The notes below the pieces were generated by a model, which was not told where the DNA came from, did not search any database, and saw only the letters and a list, made by a program, of their open reading frames with translations. Positions 1-8,662 of a stretch of 64,000 nt of DNA are shown piece by piece (the stretch's first letter is position 1; each line of letters starts with the position of its first letter). The stretch is from Peribacillus faecalis (GTDB lineage Bacteria > Bacillota > Bacilli > Bacillales > DSM-1321), in the NCBI RefSeq assembly GCF_014712675.1, contig NZ_JACXSI010000011.1:1-64000 (forward strand). The letters run 5' to 3'. The position numbers and the translations under genes are program-made.

Positions 1-36
1 CAAGCTCGTTATGAATACTTGCGTCAATTATCTTAA
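1..36 (+). CDS. C-terminal end of a group II intron-encoded protein (partial)
   Basis: Only the last 11 codons are in the window (ending ARYEYLRQLS) before a TAA stop at 34-36. The stop is followed within a few bases by a group II intron domain V, which is where the intron-encoded reverse transcriptase/maturase reading frame normally ends. The assignment rests on that position; the fragment is too short to show any domain. Confidence 0.45.
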   Translation, partial: QARYEYLRQLS

Positions 37-110
37 TTGAACCGCCGTATACGGAACCGTACGTACGGTGGTGTGAGAGGTCGGGGGTTAATCGCCCCCT
101 CCTACTCGAT
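1..110 (+). mobile_element. 3' end of a group II intron (domains V and VI)
   Basis: After the stop codon at 36 the sequence folds as a domain V hairpin: ACCGCCGTA pairs with TACGGTGGT around the tip ACG-GAAC-CGT (about 38-73). A domain VI hairpin follows (GGGGG/CCCCC, about 83-100), with a candidate bulged branch-point A at 104, seven bases from the predicted 3' splice site. The intron would end in the usual AY dinucleotide (AT, 109-110). The upstream part and the 5' exon are outside the window. It sits just before lonB, where clpX would be expected in Bacillus, so it is probably intergenic. Confidence 0.85.
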
Positions 111-306
111 TATTAAAGAAAAAGGCTAGCGGGGAGCGATTGAGTCGGACAATTAATCAAAAAAAGTGGAAGAAAGTAAGGCAGATGAAGGACAGACTGT
201 TAAGTTTGTGCCTTTAATACGGTTTTTCGTTGCGAGACGGTTAATTTAAGACGTGGAGGGTGATAATGAAAATAAAGCGTTCAAGGTAGGATTAGGAGGT
301 TATGAG

Positions 307-1974
307 ATGAGTTGGACGAATATCATTATCTTGGTACAGCTCTTTTTTGGCATCATCATTGGGCTATACTTTCTGAATTTATTAAAAGGTCAACGTATGC
401 AAAAAACAACCATTGACCGTGAATCAAAAAAGGAGATGGAGCAGTTGCGGAATATGCGAGCCATCTCTCTTACTGAACCTCTTGCTGAAAAAGTAAGACC
501 GTCTTCTTTTGCTGAAATCATCGGCCAAGAGGATGGAATAAAAGCATTACGAGCAGCCTTATGCGGACCAAATCCACAGCATGTCATCGTATATGGACCC
601 CCGGGAGTCGGAAAAACAGCTGCGGCCCGTATTGTATTGGAGGAAGCGAAGAGAAACGCGCAATCTTGTTTTAAAGAAAGAGCGGTCTTTGTAGAGTTGG
701 ATGCGACGACGGCTCGTTTTGATGAGCGGGGGATTGCGGATCCGCTCATAGGCTCGGTGCACGACCCGATTTATCAAGGTGCAGGAGCAATGGGGCAGGC
801 AGGAATACCGCAGCCGAAGCAAGGCGCTGTTTCGAATGCGCACGGGGGCGTTCTGTTCATAGATGAAATCGGGGAGTTGCATCCGATTCAAATGAATAAG
901 CTGTTAAAAGTTTTAGAGGACAGAAAAGTATATTTTGAGAGCGCCTATTATTCCGAAGAGAATCAACAAATACCTGCTCACATACATGATATTTTCAAAA
1001 ATGGCCTGCCGGCTGACTTTCGTCTCATCGGAGCCACGACAAGAACTCCAAATGAAATACCGCCGGCAATTCGTTCACGTTGCATGGAAGTGTTTTTCAG
1101 GGAGCTTGATCAAGGAGAAATTATTCATGTCGCGAAGAATGCTGCTAAAAAAGTTGGTCTGAATGCAAGTGAGGAAGGTCTTCAATTTTTGGCACGTTAT
1201 GCCCGTAACGGAAGAGAGGCAGTCAACATTGTGCAAATAGCAGCAGGGCTTGCGGTCAGCAATGAGCGCAAAGAATTACTTATAGAGGATATAGAGTGGA
1301 TTGTCCAGAGCAGCCAGTTGGTGCCGAGGATGGAAAAGAAGGTTGGAGAGCAACCGAAAATAGGCAGAGTGAACGGATTAGCCGTATATGGGCCGAACAG
1401 CGGAGCGCTGCTTGAAATTGAAGTAATGGTCATTGCGGCTGAAGAAAAGGGATCGATTACGATAACTGGCATAGTTGAAGAGGAAAGCATCGGCGGTACC
1501 GGGAAGACAATTCGCAGGAAGAGTATGGCGAAAGGATCAATTGAGAATGTGATCACTGTTTTAAGAACAATGGGTGTTCCGGCTGATTCATATGATATTC
1601 ATGTCAACTTTCCGGGTGGCATTCCAATCGATGGTCCATCGGCTGGCATTGCGATGGCAACCGGCATCTACTCGGCTATTTACCAAATTCCTGTCGACCA
1701 TACGGTGGCAATGACTGGAGAGATCAGCATTCATGGAGAAGTGAAGCCGATTGGCGGCATTTACCCGAAAGTGAGAGCAGCTTATTTATCCGGAGCTAAA
1801 AAAGTAATTATACCTAAAGAAAATATGCAAAGTATGCTGAAAGAGTTTGATGGAATTGAAATTATTCCGGTAACTCAATTAAGGGAAGTATTGAATAAGG
1901 CACTGAAAAAAGAACAAACAGCACAAGAGCCGCTTCCGAGTATTAAAGTGATTCCAAAGGAAAATATGCTATAA
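307..1974 (+). CDS. lonB: LonB, membrane-associated ATP-dependent Lon-family protease
   Basis: 555 aa, against 552 in B. subtilis LonB. A hydrophobic N-terminus (about residues 4-24) anchors it. The AAA+ module has Walker A GPPGVGKT (97-104) and Walker B FIDE (about 185-188). The C-terminal Lon protease domain has the Ser-Lys dyad: S445 in DGPSAG and K488 in YPKVRAA. I chose ATG 307 because TAGGAGGT lies six bases upstream; the longer frame from GTG 253 has a weaker case. LonB-type proteins lack the long LAN domain of LonA. In B. subtilis lonB is a forespore gene; I see no clear sigma-F promoter. A seven-codon frame with its own Shine-Dalgarno (265-288) precedes it. Confidence 0.95.
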   Translation: MSWTNIIILVQLFFGIIIGLYFLNLLKGQRMQKTTIDRESKKEMEQLRNMRAISLTEPLAEKVRPSSFAEIIGQEDGIKALRAALCGPNPQHVIVYGPPGVGKTAAARIVLEEAKRNAQSCFKERAVFVELDATTARFDERGIADPLIGSVHDPIYQGAGAMGQAGIPQPKQGAVSNAHGGVLFIDEIGELHPIQMNKLLKVLEDRKVYFESAYYSEENQQIPAHIHDIFKNGLPADFRLIGATTRTPNEIPPAIRSRCMEVFFRELDQGEIIHVAKNAAKKVGLNASEEGLQFLARYARNGREAVNIVQIAAGLAVSNERKELLIEDIEWIVQSSQLVPRMEKKVGEQPKIGRVNGLAVYGPNSGALLEIEVMVIAAEEKGSITITGIVEEESIGGTGKTIRRKSMAKGSIENVITVLRTMGVPADSYDIHVNFPGGIPIDGPSAGIAMATGIYSAIYQIPVDHTVAMTGEISIHGEVKPIGGIYPKVRAAYLSGAKKVIIPKENMQSMLKEFDGIEIIPVTQLREVLNKALKKEQTAQEPLPSIKVIPKENML

Positions 1975-1982
1975 CTATGTGA

Positions 1983-2024
1983 AGAACGACTAAAAAAGAA
2001 ATTGTGCTTTTAGTCGTTCTTTTT
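1983..2024 (+). terminator. Rho-independent terminator of lonB
   Basis: The arms AGAACGACTAAAA (1983-1995) and TTTTAGTCGTTCT (2008-2020) form a perfect 13-bp stem followed by a T-run. It separates lonB from lonA, so lonA must have its own promoter. Confidence 0.9.
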
Positions 2025-2058
2025 ATATTTGATTGAGAAAAATAACAAGAGGTATGAT

Positions 2059-2087
2059 TTCTCACTTGTAAGAACTTGCGTTATAAT
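2059..2087 (+). promoter_or_regulatory. Candidate sigma-A promoter of lonA
   Basis: A perfect TATAAT (2082-2087) lies 17 bp after a weak -35, TTCTCA (2059-2064), in the 230-bp gap before lonA. No CtsR-type tandem heptad is visible by eye. Confidence 0.45.
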
Positions 2088-2257
2088 GAAATTATACCTT
2101 GTACGAATTTCACAAATTGATTTTTATTGTATTTTCAGCTGTTTTCATTAATGAGAAATCAAATAGACACGTAATATTAAATACGTTAGAATTGTTAAAA
2201 GACTGTTAATGTTCTTCGAAAATGTAACGGAATGCACTTACTTTGGAGGTGTCAAGC

Positions 2258-4579
2258 ATGACTAATAATAATGAAATCATCGTTCCCCTCCTTCCGCTGC
2301 GAGGACTGATTGTATATCCGACAATGGTCCTTCATTTAGACGTAGGAAGAGAAAAATCCATACAAGCTTTAGAAAAAGCCATGGTTGATGATCATTTAAT
2401 ATTTTTAACTACACAAAAAGAAACTTCGACGGCTGAGCCGGGAGAAGACGATGTTTATAAAATGGGTACTTTAACTAAAGTAAAACAAATGTTGAAGTTG
2501 CCGAACGGAACAATCCGAGTGCTTGTGGAAGGTTTGAAACGAGCAGAGATTATTTCCTTTATAGATGAAGATACGTACATGGCTGCTGAATTGAGAACAT
2601 TTGAAGATTCAGCGGACAAGGATGCTGAGCATCAGGCATTAATGAGAACACTGCTGGATTCTTTTCAAAAATACATAAAAATGACGAAAAAGAATGCTAA
2701 TGATACGTACGCGTCAACAGCTGACATTGAAGAACCTGGACGATTGGCGGATATCGTTACTTCTCATCTGCCGTTGCAGGTAAAAGAGAAACAGGAAATT
2801 TTAGAAGCAATCGATGTGAAAGAACGTTTGGCGATTGTCATTGGACACATTAATAACGAACGCGAAATTCTTCAACTTGAAAAGAAAATTGGCGAGCGTG
2901 TTAAACGTTCAATGGAAAGAACACAAAAAGAATATTATTTGCGAGAGCAAATGAAAGCTATTCAGAAGGAACTAGGCGACAAAGAAGGTAAGACTGGCGA
3001 AATCGCTGTTTTAACGGAAAAAATCGAACAAGCTGGTATGCCTGAACATGTTGAAAAAGTTGCTTTAAAAGAATTGGACCGCTATGAGAAAATTCCATCC
3101 AGCTCAGCCGAAAGCTCTGTTATCCGAAATTACATCGAATGGCTTATTGCCCTTCCTTGGTCTGTCTCCACGAAGGATGACCATAATATTTTGAAAGCGG
3201 AAAAAATATTGAATAAGGAACATTACGGTCTTGAAAAAGTGAAAGAGCGTGTACTTGAATATTTGTCTGTACAACAGCTGACAAATTCATTAAAAGGGCC
3301 GATTCTTTGCTTAGCAGGACCTCCGGGTGTCGGAAAAACAAGCTTGGCTAAATCGATTGCGACTTCTTTAAACCGTCATTTCGTCCGTGTCTCCCTAGGC
3401 GGGGTGCGCGATGAATCTGAAATTCGCGGTCACCGCAGAACGTATGTAGGAGCGATGCCGGGCCGTATCATTCAAGGAATGAAAAAGGCTGGAACGATCA
3501 ACCCAGTATTCTTGCTTGATGAAATCGATAAAATGTCGAATGATTTCCGTGGAGACCCATCTTCTGCTCTATTAGAAGTATTAGATCCGGAACAAAATCA
3601 TAATTTTAGTGATCATTATATCGAAGAGACATATGACTTATCGAATGTTATGTTTATCGCGACAGCGAATAATTTAGCGACGATACCTGGTCCGCTTCGC
3701 GATCGTATGGAAATCATTCAGCTTTCCGGCTATACGGAGCTTGAGAAATTCCATATTGCGAAAGATCATTTGCTGCCGAAGCAAATAACTGATCACGGTT
3801 TGAAGAAAACACAGCTTCAACTGAAAGATGATGTGATTATCGATATTATTCGTTACTATACACGTGAAGCAGGTGTCCGAAGTCTTGAGCGCCAGCTGGC
3901 TAGCATTTGCCGTAAAACTGCGAAAATCATCGTTTCCGGCGAGAAGAAGCGTGTCATTGTCACAGCGAATAATCTTGAGGAATATTTAGGTAAAAAGAGA
4001 TTTCGCTATGGACAAGCGGAAAAAGATGATACAGTAGGAGTTGCGACGGGACTTGCTTATACAACTGTAGGCGGAGATACGCTGCAAATAGAAGTATCAT
4101 TATCGTCAGGGAAAGGCAAAATTTCCTTAACGGGTAAATTAGGAGATGTCATGAAGGAATCAGCGCAAACAGCATTAAGCTGTGTGCGTTCAAAAGCCGC
4201 TGAACTTGGAATTGATGAAGAGTTTTACCAAAAGTATGATATTCATATTCACGTTCCGGAAGGCGCTGTTCCGAAAGACGGTCCATCCGCAGGTATTACA
4301 ATTGCGACTGCATTGGTATCTGCATTAACTGGCAAGCCAATTCGCAAAGAGGTCGGTATGACAGGTGAAATTACATTAAGAGGCCGTGTACTGCCAATCG
4401 GCGGTTTAAAGGAAAAAACGCTGAGTGCGCATAGAGCAGGATTAACGACGATTATTTTGCCGAAAGATAACGAAAGGGATATAGAAGATATTCCTGAAAG
4501 TATCCGAAACGAATTAAGTTTCCATCCTGTATCTACTTTCGATGAAGTATTAGAGCTAGCATTGGTAGGAGGAAAATAA
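2258..4579 (+). CDS. lonA: LonA, ATP-dependent protease La
   Basis: 773 aa, against 774 in B. subtilis. The order is a LAN substrate-binding domain (about 10-200), a helical region, an AAA+ ATPase with GPPGVGKT (354-361) and FLLDEIDK Walker B, and a C-terminal serine protease domain with S677 (KDGPSAG) and K720 (GGLKEK), the same numbers as in B. subtilis LonA. It is a soluble hexamer that degrades unfolded and regulatory proteins. ATG 2258 has GGAGGT seven bases upstream; an upstream TTG in frame (2243) overlaps that Shine-Dalgarno and is rejected. The stop abuts the ysxC start, so the two genes form an operon. Confidence 0.97.
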   Translation: MTNNNEIIVPLLPLRGLIVYPTMVLHLDVGREKSIQALEKAMVDDHLIFLTTQKETSTAEPGEDDVYKMGTLTKVKQMLKLPNGTIRVLVEGLKRAEIISFIDEDTYMAAELRTFEDSADKDAEHQALMRTLLDSFQKYIKMTKKNANDTYASTADIEEPGRLADIVTSHLPLQVKEKQEILEAIDVKERLAIVIGHINNEREILQLEKKIGERVKRSMERTQKEYYLREQMKAIQKELGDKEGKTGEIAVLTEKIEQAGMPEHVEKVALKELDRYEKIPSSSAESSVIRNYIEWLIALPWSVSTKDDHNILKAEKILNKEHYGLEKVKERVLEYLSVQQLTNSLKGPILCLAGPPGVGKTSLAKSIATSLNRHFVRVSLGGVRDESEIRGHRRTYVGAMPGRIIQGMKKAGTINPVFLLDEIDKMSNDFRGDPSSALLEVLDPEQNHNFSDHYIEETYDLSNVMFIATANNLATIPGPLRDRMEIIQLSGYTELEKFHIAKDHLLPKQITDHGLKKTQLQLKDDVIIDIIRYYTREAGVRSLERQLASICRKTAKIIVSGEKKRVIVTANNLEEYLGKKRFRYGQAEKDDTVGVATGLAYTTVGGDTLQIEVSLSSGKGKISLTGKLGDVMKESAQTALSCVRSKAAELGIDEEFYQKYDIHIHVPEGAVPKDGPSAGITIATALVSALTGKPIRKEVGMTGEITLRGRVLPIGGLKEKTLSAHRAGLTTIILPKDNERDIEDIPESIRNELSFHPVSTFDEVLELALVGGK

Positions 4580-5161
4580 ATGAAAGTAACAAGCGCAGAG
4601 ATTGTCATAAGCGCTGTTAGACCAGAACAGTATCCAGAAGGCGATCTTCCGGAATTCGCATTGGCAGGACGCTCCAATGTAGGGAAATCATCGTTTATTA
4701 ATAAAATGCTGAACAGAAAAAGTTTAGCACGCACATCTTCAAAACCGGGGAAAACACAAACGCTGAATTTCTTTATTATTAATGAAATGATGCATTTCGT
4801 CGATGTTCCGGGTTACGGATATGCGAAAGTTTCCAAATCAGAGCGTGCAGCCTGGGGGAAAATGATTGAAACATACTTAACGACACGTGAGCAGCTGAGA
4901 GCTGCGCTATTGATTGTCGACTTGCGTCATCCGCCGACAAAGGATGATGTGATGATGTATGATTTCTTCAAGCATTACGAAATCCCTTGTATTGTGATTG
5001 CGACAAAAGCGGATAAAATTCCGAAAGGCAAATGGCAAAAGCATTTAAAGGTAACGAAAGAAACGCTTCAGCTTGAAAAGGGAGATGAAATCATTTTATT
5101 CTCTTCTGAAACAGGTCTCGGTAAAGAAGAAGCGTGGAAATCATTGCAAGCAAGAATGTAG
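4580..5161 (+). CDS. ysxC: YsxC/EngB, ribosome biogenesis GTPase
   Basis: 193 aa TRAFAC-class GTPase of the EngB family, needed for 50S subunit assembly. Motifs: G1 GRSNVGKS (30-37), the G2-region threonine in KPGKTQT, G3 DVPGYG, G4 TKAD and a G5-like SSETG. The ATG follows directly after the lonA stop, implying translational coupling; the Shine-Dalgarno (GGTAGGAGG) lies in the last lonA codons. Confidence 0.96.
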   Translation: MKVTSAEIVISAVRPEQYPEGDLPEFALAGRSNVGKSSFINKMLNRKSLARTSSKPGKTQTLNFFIINEMMHFVDVPGYGYAKVSKSERAAWGKMIETYLTTREQLRAALLIVDLRHPPTKDDVMMYDFFKHYEIPCIVIATKADKIPKGKWQKHLKVTKETLQLEKGDEIILFSSETGLGKEEAWKSLQARM

Positions 5162-5166
5162 ATAAG

Positions 5167-5305
5167 AAAAACCGTCACCGGCTTGTTTTCACATTGAATA
5201 AGCTACTTGATATTACATCATGAAAAAGGTGGTCTTCGCCGATTTGACCTACAACGTGTAGGTCTCCGAGCATGGCAGGTGTAAAGTTGGACAGCTACTT
5301 ATGTC
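5167..5305 (-). repeat. Dispersed intergenic repeat, TAGCTGTC family (copy 1, inverted)
   Basis: Read on the minus strand it starts with GTAGCTGTCCAACTTTACAC, continues through TGCCATGCTCGG and a short palindrome CCTACAcgtTGTAGG, and ends with GCCGGTGACGGTTTT. Related copies lie at 43413, 50016 and 60044. The two ends and the CCTACA/TGTAGG palindrome are shared; the middle diverges. I see no coding potential. Confidence 0.7.
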
Positions 5306-5333
5306 AAAAAATATATACTGTCTAATTTAATGT

Positions 5334-5376
5334 AAAAACGAAGTGTACAGCATTATTTGCTGTACACTTCGTTTTT
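5334..5376. terminator. Bidirectional terminator between ysxC and the minus-strand genes
   Basis: A perfect 18-bp stem (5334-5351 with 5359-5376) has an A-run on its left and a T-run on its right. It can stop transcription from ysxC on the plus strand and from the convergent gene at 5440 on the minus strand. Confidence 0.92.
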
Positions 5377-5439
5377 ATTGTTTATTTATTATACGTGTGA
5401 CTTTCTTTCCTTGTTGATGCAAAGAATATCAGAAAGCAT

Positions 5440-5688
5440 CTACACTAGTAAAATGAACGCCAACAGCTCTAAAACGAAGCCAATCCGCATTCTGAAGTTG
5501 AAGGATTGGAGGTCGTCCAAGTCGTCAATAGATGCTAGCCCGCTGAATAATATAAAAAGGGAAATGGTTATTAATAGCAATATCGCTTCGCTGAAAACCT
5601 GCTCGGTCGAAAACAGCCGGAAAAGTTGAACAATCGCAAATAAAGAAAGCAAGGTGAAGATGGATATTCGTTTCGCTTGCCTGCTCAT
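5440..5688 (-). CDS. Small membrane protein of unknown function (82 aa)
   Basis: I do not recognise a family. The start ATG (5688) follows AGAGG on the minus strand; an earlier in-frame TTG is possible. It has a basic N-terminus (MSRQAKR), a hydrophobic stretch at about 9-24, a second at about 32-50, an acidic turn (ASIDDLDDL) and a third hydrophobic C-terminal segment (MRIGFVLELLAFILLV). It lies downstream of the LiaF-like gene on the same strand with a 59-base gap and ends at the bidirectional terminator, so the two are probably co-transcribed. Confidence 0.6.
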   Translation of the reverse strand: MSRQAKRISIFTLLSLFAIVQLFRLFSTEQVFSEAILLLITISLFILFSGLASIDDLDDLQSFNFRMRIGFVLELLAFILLV

Positions 5689-5747
5689 CGGAATCAATCC
5701 TCTTTATTTGCAGTATATGCAGCAAGCAGTTCCTTGGCGCTTACAAG

Positions 5748-6233
5748 CTATTTCTTCTTAATGAAGAGAAGAACCAATCCGAGCGCGATTAAAACAATTG
5801 CCCAAACGGAAAATCTTGAAATCAGCTCGGTTTGAACGACTCCGAGGATATTCAACAGTTTATCGTTAAATAAAAGCAGCATAGAAATGATCAATAACAC
5901 AATTCCGGGAAAATATCCGTCTTTCGTTTTGTTCGCCTGCAGCAACAAGCCTAAAGAGATAATCAGTATGAATACTCCGAGATGGTTGGGCCATATATGA
6001 TATGTATTTATGACATGAAAATGCACGCCGAAGCCGAAAAAAATAACGCCAGGCAAAATGGAGTCATAATGGTTCGCTTTATAAGCTTGTACAAGAAAGG
6101 CTACTCCGGTAATGCATAAGAGTGTAGGCCATGTATGCAAATTTTGCAGAAAGTCGATTGTAAATCGTTCCAGCAGGTAATATAGACCGAAGCCAATTAA
6201 AATGATGCCAGAAAAAATACTGTTGGATTTCAT
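5748..6233 (-). CDS. LiaI/LiaF-like polytopic membrane protein
   Basis: 161 aa with about seven short hydrophobic segments in hairpins (for example SIFSGIILIGFGLYYLLE, DSILPGVIFFGFGVHF, YFPGIVLLIISMLLLF). The repeated pattern of Gly-rich helix, PxLL and WP resembles the transmembrane region of LiaF/LiaI-type envelope stress proteins (DUF5668-like), but without the LiaF C-terminal domain. ATG 6233 is preceded by AGAAGGA. It is transcribed divergently from hemA, and a perfect palindrome sits in the shared upstream region. Its substrate or partner cannot be read from the sequence. Confidence 0.75.
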   Translation of the reverse strand: MKSNSIFSGIILIGFGLYYLLERFTIDFLQNLHTWPTLLCITGVAFLVQAYKANHYDSILPGVIFFGFGVHFHVINTYHIWPNHLGVFILIISLGLLLQANKTKDGYFPGIVLLIISMLLLFNDKLLNILGVVQTELISRFSVWAIVLIALGLVLLFIKKK

Positions 6234-6286
6234 ACTTATTCCTTCTTTCAAAACAAACTACTTGAAGATTTTAAATTTGATTGATA

Positions 6287-6307
6287 AATTATTACTTAGT
6301 AATAATT
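6287..6307. promoter_or_regulatory. Perfect 21-bp palindrome, candidate operator
   Basis: The arms AATTATTACT and AGTAATAATT are exact reverse complements around one central T. The palindrome lies between the divergent genes at 6233 (minus) and hemA (plus), where a repressor could act on either. The TTACTTAGTAA core resembles MarR/HxlR-type operators (YodB and CatR sites contain TTACT/AGTAA arms); it is not a good PerR or Fur box. No cognate regulator gene is adjacent. Confidence 0.5.
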
Positions 6308-6396
6308 CTAATCTGTATTTTTTTTATTAATATATTTATAGTAACATAGTCTGTCATTATATGTTCAAAATTTTTAGAGAGATTGAAGTTGCCTCA

Positions 6397-6405
6397 TGGT
6401 ATAAT
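6397..6405 (+). promoter_or_regulatory. Candidate extended -10 of the hemA operon
   Basis: TGGTATAAT is an extended -10 (TGnTATAAT) 48 bases before the hemA start. No good -35 is present at 17 bp, as is usual for extended -10 promoters. Confidence 0.5.
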
Positions 6406-6452
6406 TTTGAATAAGTAACTATGTTAACTAACGTGGGGGTGCGGATAAAGGG

Positions 6453-7805
6453 ATGTTTATACTTGCAGTTGGTTTAAATTATAAGACTGCCCCTGTTGAG
6501 ATTCGTGAACGCTTGGCTTTTAATGAATCTGAGCTTAAAGATGCAATGAAAGCGTTGCAAAACAAAAAGAGTATATTGGAGAATATCATCATTTCGACTT
6601 GCAACAGAACGGAAATTTATGCAGTAGTTGATCAGATTCATACTGGCCGATACTATATAAAGGAATTTCTATCGCAATGGTTTAATATGCCGACTGAAGA
6701 TTTTGCCCCCTATTTATTCATTTACGAGGGTGACCGAGCTGTTGACCATTTGTTTCAAGTGACGTGCGGACTGAATTCAATGATCTTAGGGGAAACGCAA
6801 ATACTTGGGCAAGTCCGTTCAAGTTATGCGCAAGCTCAGAAGGATGAAGTTATCGGCACGGTATTCAATCAGCTTTTCAAACAAGCGGTCACTTTGGCGA
6901 AAAGAGCACATGCTGAGACGGAGATCAATACGAATGCTGTTTCAGTCAGCTATGCGGCTGTAGAGCTTGCTAAGAAGATCTTCGGCAACCTCAATGACAA
7001 AAATGTGCTAGTCATCGGTGCAGGGAAAATGGGCGAGTTGGCTATCCAAAACCTGTACAGCGCCGGAGCGAAGAAAGTATCGGTTATTAATCGCACCCAT
7101 GAAAAGGCGGTTGTTCTTGCCCGGAAATTTGACGGAATGGCAAAAGATCTTAAAGAACTTCAATGTGCTTTGCTTGATGCCGATATTGTTATTTCATCGA
7201 CAGGCGCGAAAGAGTACGTAATAACAAAAGATTTAATGGAATATGTTGAACAATTGAGAAAAGGCCGTCCAATTTTTATGGTGGACATTGCGGTTCCGAG
7301 AGACTTAGATCCGGCCATTAACGAAATGGACAGCGTATTTTTATATGATATAGATGATTTGGAAGGGATTGTGGAAGCGAACCTTCAAGAACGAAAAATA
7401 GCTGCAGAGGCTATTTTAATGATGATCGAAGACGAGATTGAGAATTTCAATCAATGGATGAACATGCTTGGAGTTGTGCCGGTTATTTCTGCTTTACGTG
7501 AAAAAGCACTGGCAATTCAGGCAGAAACGATGGAAAGTCTCGAAAGAAAGCTTCCTAACTTGTCTGACAGAGAGAGAAAAATTATCAGTAAGCATACGAA
7601 GAGTATTATCAATCAGATGCTGAAAGATCCGATACTGTATGCGAAAGAATTATCAGGTGCCAAGAAAAGAGATGAAGCATTGGATCGTTTTATTAAAACT
7701 TTTAATATAGAAGGTTTAGTAGAGGTCCAAAAATTGAAGTATGAAATGAATCAAGCTGCATCAGCACAAGCAGGTGAACAGAAAGCGATCGCCGTTGAAG
7801 CGTAA
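6453..7805 (+). CDS. hemA: HemA, glutamyl-tRNA reductase
   Basis: 450 aa. It reduces glutamyl-tRNA to glutamate-1-semialdehyde with NADPH, the first committed step of C5-pathway haem synthesis. The catalytic domain carries C50 in STCNRTE, followed by [17 protein letters not shown] Rossmann NADPH domain ([13 protein letters not shown], about 185-200) and a C-terminal helical dimerisation domain follow. The ATG opens [20 protein letters not shown], matching the family N-terminus. The Shine-Dalgarno is a G-rich GGGGGTG about 11 bases upstream. First gene of hemAXCDBL. Confidence 0.97.
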   Translation: MFILAVGLNYKTAPVEIRERLAFNESELKDAMKALQNKKSILENIIISTCNRTEIYAVVDQIHTGRYYIKEFLSQWFNMPTEDFAPYLFIYEGDRAVDHLFQVTCGLNSMILGETQILGQVRSSYAQAQKDEVIGTVFNQLFKQAVTLAKRAHAETEINTNAVSVSYAAVELAKKIFGNLNDKNVLVIGAGKMGELAIQNLYSAGAKKVSVINRTHEKAVVLARKFDGMAKDLKELQCALLDADIVISSTGAKEYVITKDLMEYVEQLRKGRPIFMVDIAVPRDLDPAINEMDSVFLYDIDDLEGIVEANLQERKIAAEAILMMIEDEIENFNQWMNMLGVVPVISALREKALAIQAETMESLERKLPNLSDRERKIISKHTKSIINQMLKDPILYAKELSGAKKRDEALDRFIKTFNIEGLVEVQKLKYEMNQAASAQAGEQKAIAVEA

Positions 7806-7819
7806 GCGAGGTTTGTGTA

Positions 7820-8653
7820 ATGCTGGACATTTCCATGACGAGGCTTCATGAAGTAACGGTAATTATTTATGCATTAAGTGTTCTTTTATATTTTATAGAC
7901 TTTCTTCATACTAACCAGAAAGTGAATCGATTTGCTTTCTGGTTACTCTTGGTTGTTTGGGTGCTGCAAACAATTTTTTTATGCCTATATATGATTGAAA
8001 AAGGAAGATTTCCTGTTTCGACTTTATTTGAAGGGTTATATTTTTATGTATGGCTTATTATCGGACTGGCTGTTTTTATAAATAAATTTATTAAAACAGA
8101 TTTTATTTTATTTTTCACGAATGTTCTGGGATTCATTTTAATGGTGGTGCATACATTTGCTCCTTCACAGGTCGAGTCCCGGGTAATGGCGCAGCAATTG
8201 GCATCCGAATTGCTGTTTATTCATATTACAATGGCCATTTTTGCGTATGCGGCTTTTACTTTGTCGTTTATTTTTTCAATTCTTTACTTAATACAGTATG
8301 ATTTACTTAAGAAGAAAAAATGGGGCAAAAAGCTTTTGAGATTGGGCGATTTATCGAAGCTGGAGAAATTGTCTTACATATTGAATGTAATCGGTATACC
8401 GGTTCTTTTTATTGCCCTTGTTCTTGGTGTCAGATGGGCGTTCATCACGCTCCCGGACATTAACTGGATTGATACGAAAATAGTAGGTTCATTTTTTATT
8501 ATTCTCGTTTATTCATTCTATATATATTGTAAGCAAGGGAAGCAATCATTCGGCAAAAATTTGGCTTTCATTAATGTCGCAGCGTTTTTACTAGTATTAT
8601 TGAATTTTTTCTTATTTAGCAGTTTATCAGGCTTTCACTATTGGAACATTTAG
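7820..8653 (+). CDS. hemX: HemX, cytochrome c assembly-type membrane protein
   Basis: 277 aa (276 in B. subtilis) with about eight transmembrane helices, of the CcsA/CcmC/HemX family. In B. subtilis HemX lowers the cellular level of HemA, apparently at the protein level. The second-gene position between hemA and hemC is diagnostic. The Shine-Dalgarno (GCGAGG) is weak, so translation may depend on readthrough from hemA 14 bases upstream. Confidence 0.93.
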   Translation: MLDISMTRLHEVTVIIYALSVLLYFIDFLHTNQKVNRFAFWLLLVVWVLQTIFLCLYMIEKGRFPVSTLFEGLYFYVWLIIGLAVFINKFIKTDFILFFTNVLGFILMVVHTFAPSQVESRVMAQQLASELLFIHITMAIFAYAAFTLSFIFSILYLIQYDLLKKKKWGKKLLRLGDLSKLEKLSYILNVIGIPVLFIALVLGVRWAFITLPDINWIDTKIVGSFFIILVYSFYIYCKQGKQSFGKNLAFINVAAFLLVLLNFFLFSSLSGFHYWNI

Positions 8654-8662
8654 GAGGATAAT

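Noticed and set aside
120-200. A third 21-bp array next to the intron
   Set aside because: GTCGGACAATTAATCAAAAA resembles a unit, but no second core at 21 bp and no end block are present.
5357-5629. 90-codon plus-strand frame between ysxC and hemA
   Set aside because: It overlaps the terminator and runs antisense to the small membrane gene, with no Shine-Dalgarno.
6280-6410. PerR box for hemA
   Set aside because: The only strong dyad has TTACT/AGTAA arms rather than TTATAAT/ATTATAA, so it does not fit PerR.
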